Assembly: GCA_965216965.1 (NCBI GenBank)
Contig: CBDCGX010000039.1
Span: 1-8,966, forward strand
Direction of reading: 5' to 3'
From: CBDAKK01 sp965216965
GTDB taxonomy: Bacteria > Spirochaetota > Spirochaetia > WTKD01 > G963693115
Length of the DNA: 8,966 nt
Shown here: positions 6,644 through 8,966 of the stretch, one piece after another
Numbering within the stretch: position 1 is the stretch's first letter
How the letters are laid out: every line of letters begins with the position of its first letter
The notes under the pieces: model-generated
The model's input: only the letters and a program-made list of their open reading frames with translations
What the model was told of the DNA's origin: nothing
Databases searched by the model: none
Translations under genes and position numbers: made by a program

Positions 6644-7345
6644 ATGAAAAAATTATTAATAATAAGCACTTCAACTATTTTTGGAACATCTTACTTAGAG
6701 TATATCCTTCCATATGTCAAATCATTTTTCGGAAAAAAAAAGAATATAATTTTCATTCCATACGCAAGGCCAGGAGGAATTTCTCACGATGAATATACTT
6801 CTTTAGCAAAAGAAAAATTTTCGACTATTGGATTAAGTATTACTGGAATTCACAAATATGAAAATCCTAAAGATGCTATAAAAAAAGCTGATGGATTCTT
6901 TACTGGAGGAGGAAACACTTTTTTACTAGTAAAACAATTGCACGAATTAGGGCTAATGAGTGAATTAAAAATAGCTGTCGAAAATGGAACACCATATATG
7001 GGAACATCAGCAGGGTCTAACATAACAGGAGTCAATATGAGAAACACGAATGATATGCCAATCGTTTACCCTCCAAGTTACGATACCTTAAATTTAGTTC
7101 CTTTTAATCTTAATGCTCACTATTTAGATCCAGATCCAAATTCAAAACACAAAGGAGAAACAAGAGAGACTCGTATTAAGGAATTTCACACTCAAAATAA
7201 CACTCCAGTAATAGGTCTAAGGGAAGGAAGTTGGTTAGAAGTGAGTGATAATGAAATTATATTAAGAGGAGAATTAAATGCGAAAATTTTTGAACAAGGG
7301 AAAACTCCTTATATAATAAACTCAGGTTCAAATATTAGATTCTGA
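6644..7345 (+). CDS. pepE: Peptidase E (alpha-aspartyl dipeptidase)
   Basis: This cytoplasmic serine peptidase of family S51 splits dipeptides with an N-terminal aspartate. The 233-residue product compares with 229 in enteric bacteria. The nucleophile elbow GTSAGS gives Ser122. Asp137 (TNDMP) and His159 (NAHYLDPD) complete the triad, each two positions later than Ser120/Asp135/His157 of the enteric enzyme. TGGGNTF (87-93) and the N-terminal STSTIFGTSYLEY also fit. A longer frame opens with TTG at 6599, but ATG at 6644 is preferred because MKKLLIISTST is the family N-terminus and the putative -7 box lies between the two. It is a single-gene transcript, closed by the terminator at 7374-7425. 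Confidence 0.93.
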   Translation: MKKLLIISTSTIFGTSYLEYILPYVKSFFGKKKNIIFIPYARPGGISHDEYTSLAKEKFSTIGLSITGIHKYENPKDAIKKADGFFTGGGNTFLLVKQLHELGLMSELKIAVENGTPYMGTSAGSNITGVNMRNTNDMPIVYPPSYDTLNLVPFNLNAHYLDPDPNSKHKGETRETRIKEFHTQNNTPVIGLREGSWLEVSDNEIILRGELNAKIFEQGKTPYIINSGSNIRF

Positions 7346-7373
7346 TCTTTTAAAAATTACAAATCATCAATCT

Positions 7374-7425
7374 ACACCTATTGTAAAGTTTATTATATTT
7401 AAAACTTTACAATAGGTGTTTTTTT
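7374..7425 (+). terminator. Strong rho-independent terminator after pepE
   Basis: An 18-bp perfect stem (7374-7391 with 7402-7419) with a 10-base loop is followed by a run of T to 7425. It begins 28 bases after the pepE stop. The minus-strand side lacks a U-run, so termination is in plus direction. This isolates pepE from the downstream antiporter gene. Confidence 0.95.
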
Positions 7426-7560
7426 ATACCATTTTCATCTATTTGCTCCTAAATATTTTAATAAAACATCAAACATATAATAATTCATCAACCCTAGTAA
7501 TTATTAAATTATTTTGAATAAATATTGTAAACCCAAACAACTTTTTTTTATTATATTTAA

Positions 7561-7620
7561 CAAATCTACACATACAGATATATCGTAAATAAAATATATA
7601 TTTTTTTAGATATAGATTTG
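7561..7620. other. Inverted repeat spanning the nhaC upstream region
   Basis: CAAATCTA (7561-7568) and TAGATTTG (7613-7620) are exact inverted copies 44 bases apart. TTAA lies just outside both arms, with a one-base offset on the right. The right arm coincides with the putative -7 box of nhaC. The layout could serve a dimeric regulator or DNA loop, but in DNA this AT-rich chance is a serious alternative. Confidence 0.3.
7613..7620 (+). promoter_or_regulatory. Putative -7 box of nhaC
   Basis: TAGATTTG matches TAnnTTTG and ends 16 bases before the ATG at 7637, implying a very short leader. The rest of 7426-7612 is almost pure A/T without an ORF, and no TTG sits at the expected -33 position. 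Confidence 0.45.
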
Positions 7621-7636
7621 ATTAATAAAAAAAAAC

Positions 7637-8966
7637 ATGCAGAAAAAGAAGGTTTCTCTATTTCAATCACTCATCCCTATTATTATTCTTGTTCCACTTT
7701 TGGCCTACAACGTTATGGTATTTGACGACACTCTTGCTGGAGCAAATCAAATGGCTTTACTATTTGGTGCATTAATAGCTGGAGGAATAGGATATTTTCA
7801 CGGCTTCGAATACGAAGAGATGTTTGCAGGTGTTGCTAATAATTTAAAAGCAACATCTTCAGCAATAGTTATTTTACTTTTTATAGGATCTCTTGCGGGT
7901 ACTTGGGCTACTTTCTGGTATTGTTCCGGCAATGGTTTATTATGGATTACAAATACTTAATCCAACAATATTCCTATTTGCAACAGCAATTATATCAGCA
8001 TTAGTCTCACTTGCCACGGGAAGTAGCTGGTCAACAGTTGCAACAATAGGGGTTGCTTTACTTGGAATTGGAAAAGCTTTAGGCCTACCTGAAGAAGTAA
8101 TTGGAGGAGCTATAATTTCTGGTGCTTACTTTGGAGATAAGATGTCACCGATGTCTGACACTACAAATCTTGCCCCTGCTATGGCTGGTACCGACCTTTT
8201 TACGCATATTAAATACATGACTTATACAACTTTCCCCTCAATGGGAATTGCTTTGATAATCTATTTAATAATGGGATTTAATTACAGCAATGCTGAAGCA
8301 ACTGTTGACACCCATGTTATACTAGATGCTTTAAGTTCTTCTTTCAATATTACTCCTTGGTTATTTATAGTCCCTGTTACAGTAATATTTATGATAATTA
8401 AAAAAGTTCCTGCTCTTCCTGCTCTTTTTATTGGTACTTTACTTGGGGGAGTATTTGCATACTTATTTCAACCGCATCTAATCGAACAATTATCAGGTAG
8501 CGATACATTAACTTTTCAAATTGCTTACAAAACAATTCTTCAATCTATGATTGGTGAAACTGATTTAGCTACACATAATAAATTATTAGACAGTTTACTT
8601 ACAACAAGTGGTATGGCAGGTATGCTGAATACCATTTGGTTAATAATCACAGCAATGATTTTTGGGGGAATAATGGAAGCTATAGGAGCTCTACACACTA
8701 TTTCTGACACTTTACTTAAAACAGGAAAAGGAATTGTTTCATTATTTGTTGCAACAACTGGGACATCTATTTTCTTCAACATGACAGCTTCTGATCAATA
8801 TTTAGCAATAGTTGTACCTGGAAGAATGTATGCCGATGCTTATAGAGATAGAGGACTAGCTCCTGAAAACCTATCTAGAACTCTAGAAGATTCCGGTACT
8901 GTTACATCTGTTCTGATTCCATGGAATACTTGTGGCGCAACCCAATCATCCGTACTTGGCGTAGCC
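7637..8966 (+). pseudogene. nhaC: NhaC-type Na+/H+ antiporter, frameshifted and cut by the window edge
   Basis: This inner-membrane antiporter of the NhaC family exchanges Na+ for H+ in pH and salt homeostasis. Ninety-two codons are read from ATG 7637 (hydrophobic segment SLIPIIILVPLLAY at 11-24, then LLFIGSLAGTW at 80-90). The frame is then lost and stops at 7958-7960. Dropping one T from the TTT run at 7912-7914 restores SGIVPAMVYYGLQILNPT. A further 351 codons stay open to the edge, including the family motif ATGSSWSTVATIG, then GAYFGDKMSPMSDTTNLAP and IPWNTCGATQSS. The restored protein is at least 443 residues, with a short C-terminal part beyond the window. With no other defect, the lesion is very recent or a sequencing error; a programmed shift is unlikely, as I see no slippery site. 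Confidence 0.88.

Noticed and set aside
6850..7047. Minus-strand frame of 65 codons opposite pepE
   Set aside because: It is the shadow of the catalytic region of peptidase E.
7905..7960. Programmed ribosomal frameshift in nhaC
   Set aside because: The site lacks a slippery heptamer, a rare or stop codon at the shift point and an evident downstream structure. The zero frame simply runs on 16 codons to a stop, and the family is not known for frameshifting.
8540..8782. Minus-strand frame of 80 codons opposite nhaC
   Set aside because: It is the shadow of the restored nhaC frame, whose translation matches the antiporter family.

Overview
The window fits a member of the Bacteroidota, most likely class Flavobacteriia. 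Four things point there. The rRNA and several protein genes have promoter boxes of the Bacteroidota type (TAnnTTTG, and at the rRNA promoters also an upstream TTG). No start codon has a recognisable Shine-Dalgarno sequence. The DNA outside the rRNA is very AT-rich. The gene set (udk, a DivIC/FtsB-like protein, MutA, a DUF6702 protein, peptidase E, NhaC) is familiar from flavobacteria. I cannot name the genus.

The left third (1 to about 2945) is the promoter-proximal part of an rRNA operon on the minus strand. It holds the 5' end of 23S (1-443), a spacer of about 390 bases, a complete 16S gene (about 836-2365), and a leader of about 540 bases fed by three tandem promoters (2903-2941, 2732-2769, 2603-2643). 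The spacer has no intact tRNA-Ile or tRNA-Ala, only an isolated T-arm-like hairpin. Leader and spacer carry GNRA-loop hairpins, boxA-like repeats, and a pair of arms that can close a processing stem around 16S.

After an AT-rich divergent intergenic region (2942-3336) comes a plus-strand operon: uridine kinase (udk), a single-pass coiled-coil divisome protein of the DivIC/FtsB type, and the non-catalytic subunit of methylmalonyl-CoA mutase (mutA). The catalytic mutB, expected next, is absent. A 50-codon ORF (5770-5922) ends at a strong terminator. That terminator also covers the stop codon of the convergent, minus-strand DUF6702 gene.

The right part has a stand-alone peptidase E gene with its own promoter box and a very strong terminator. 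It is followed by a gene for an NhaC-type Na+/H+ antiporter that runs off the window. As written, nhaC has a one-base frameshift at about 7913, while the rest of its frame stays open to the window edge. This means a very recent mutation or a sequencing error.

No mobile element, CRISPR array, defence system or biosynthetic cluster is visible. The most unusual material is in the rRNA leader and spacer, the small ORF at 5770, the missing mutB and the frameshift in nhaC.
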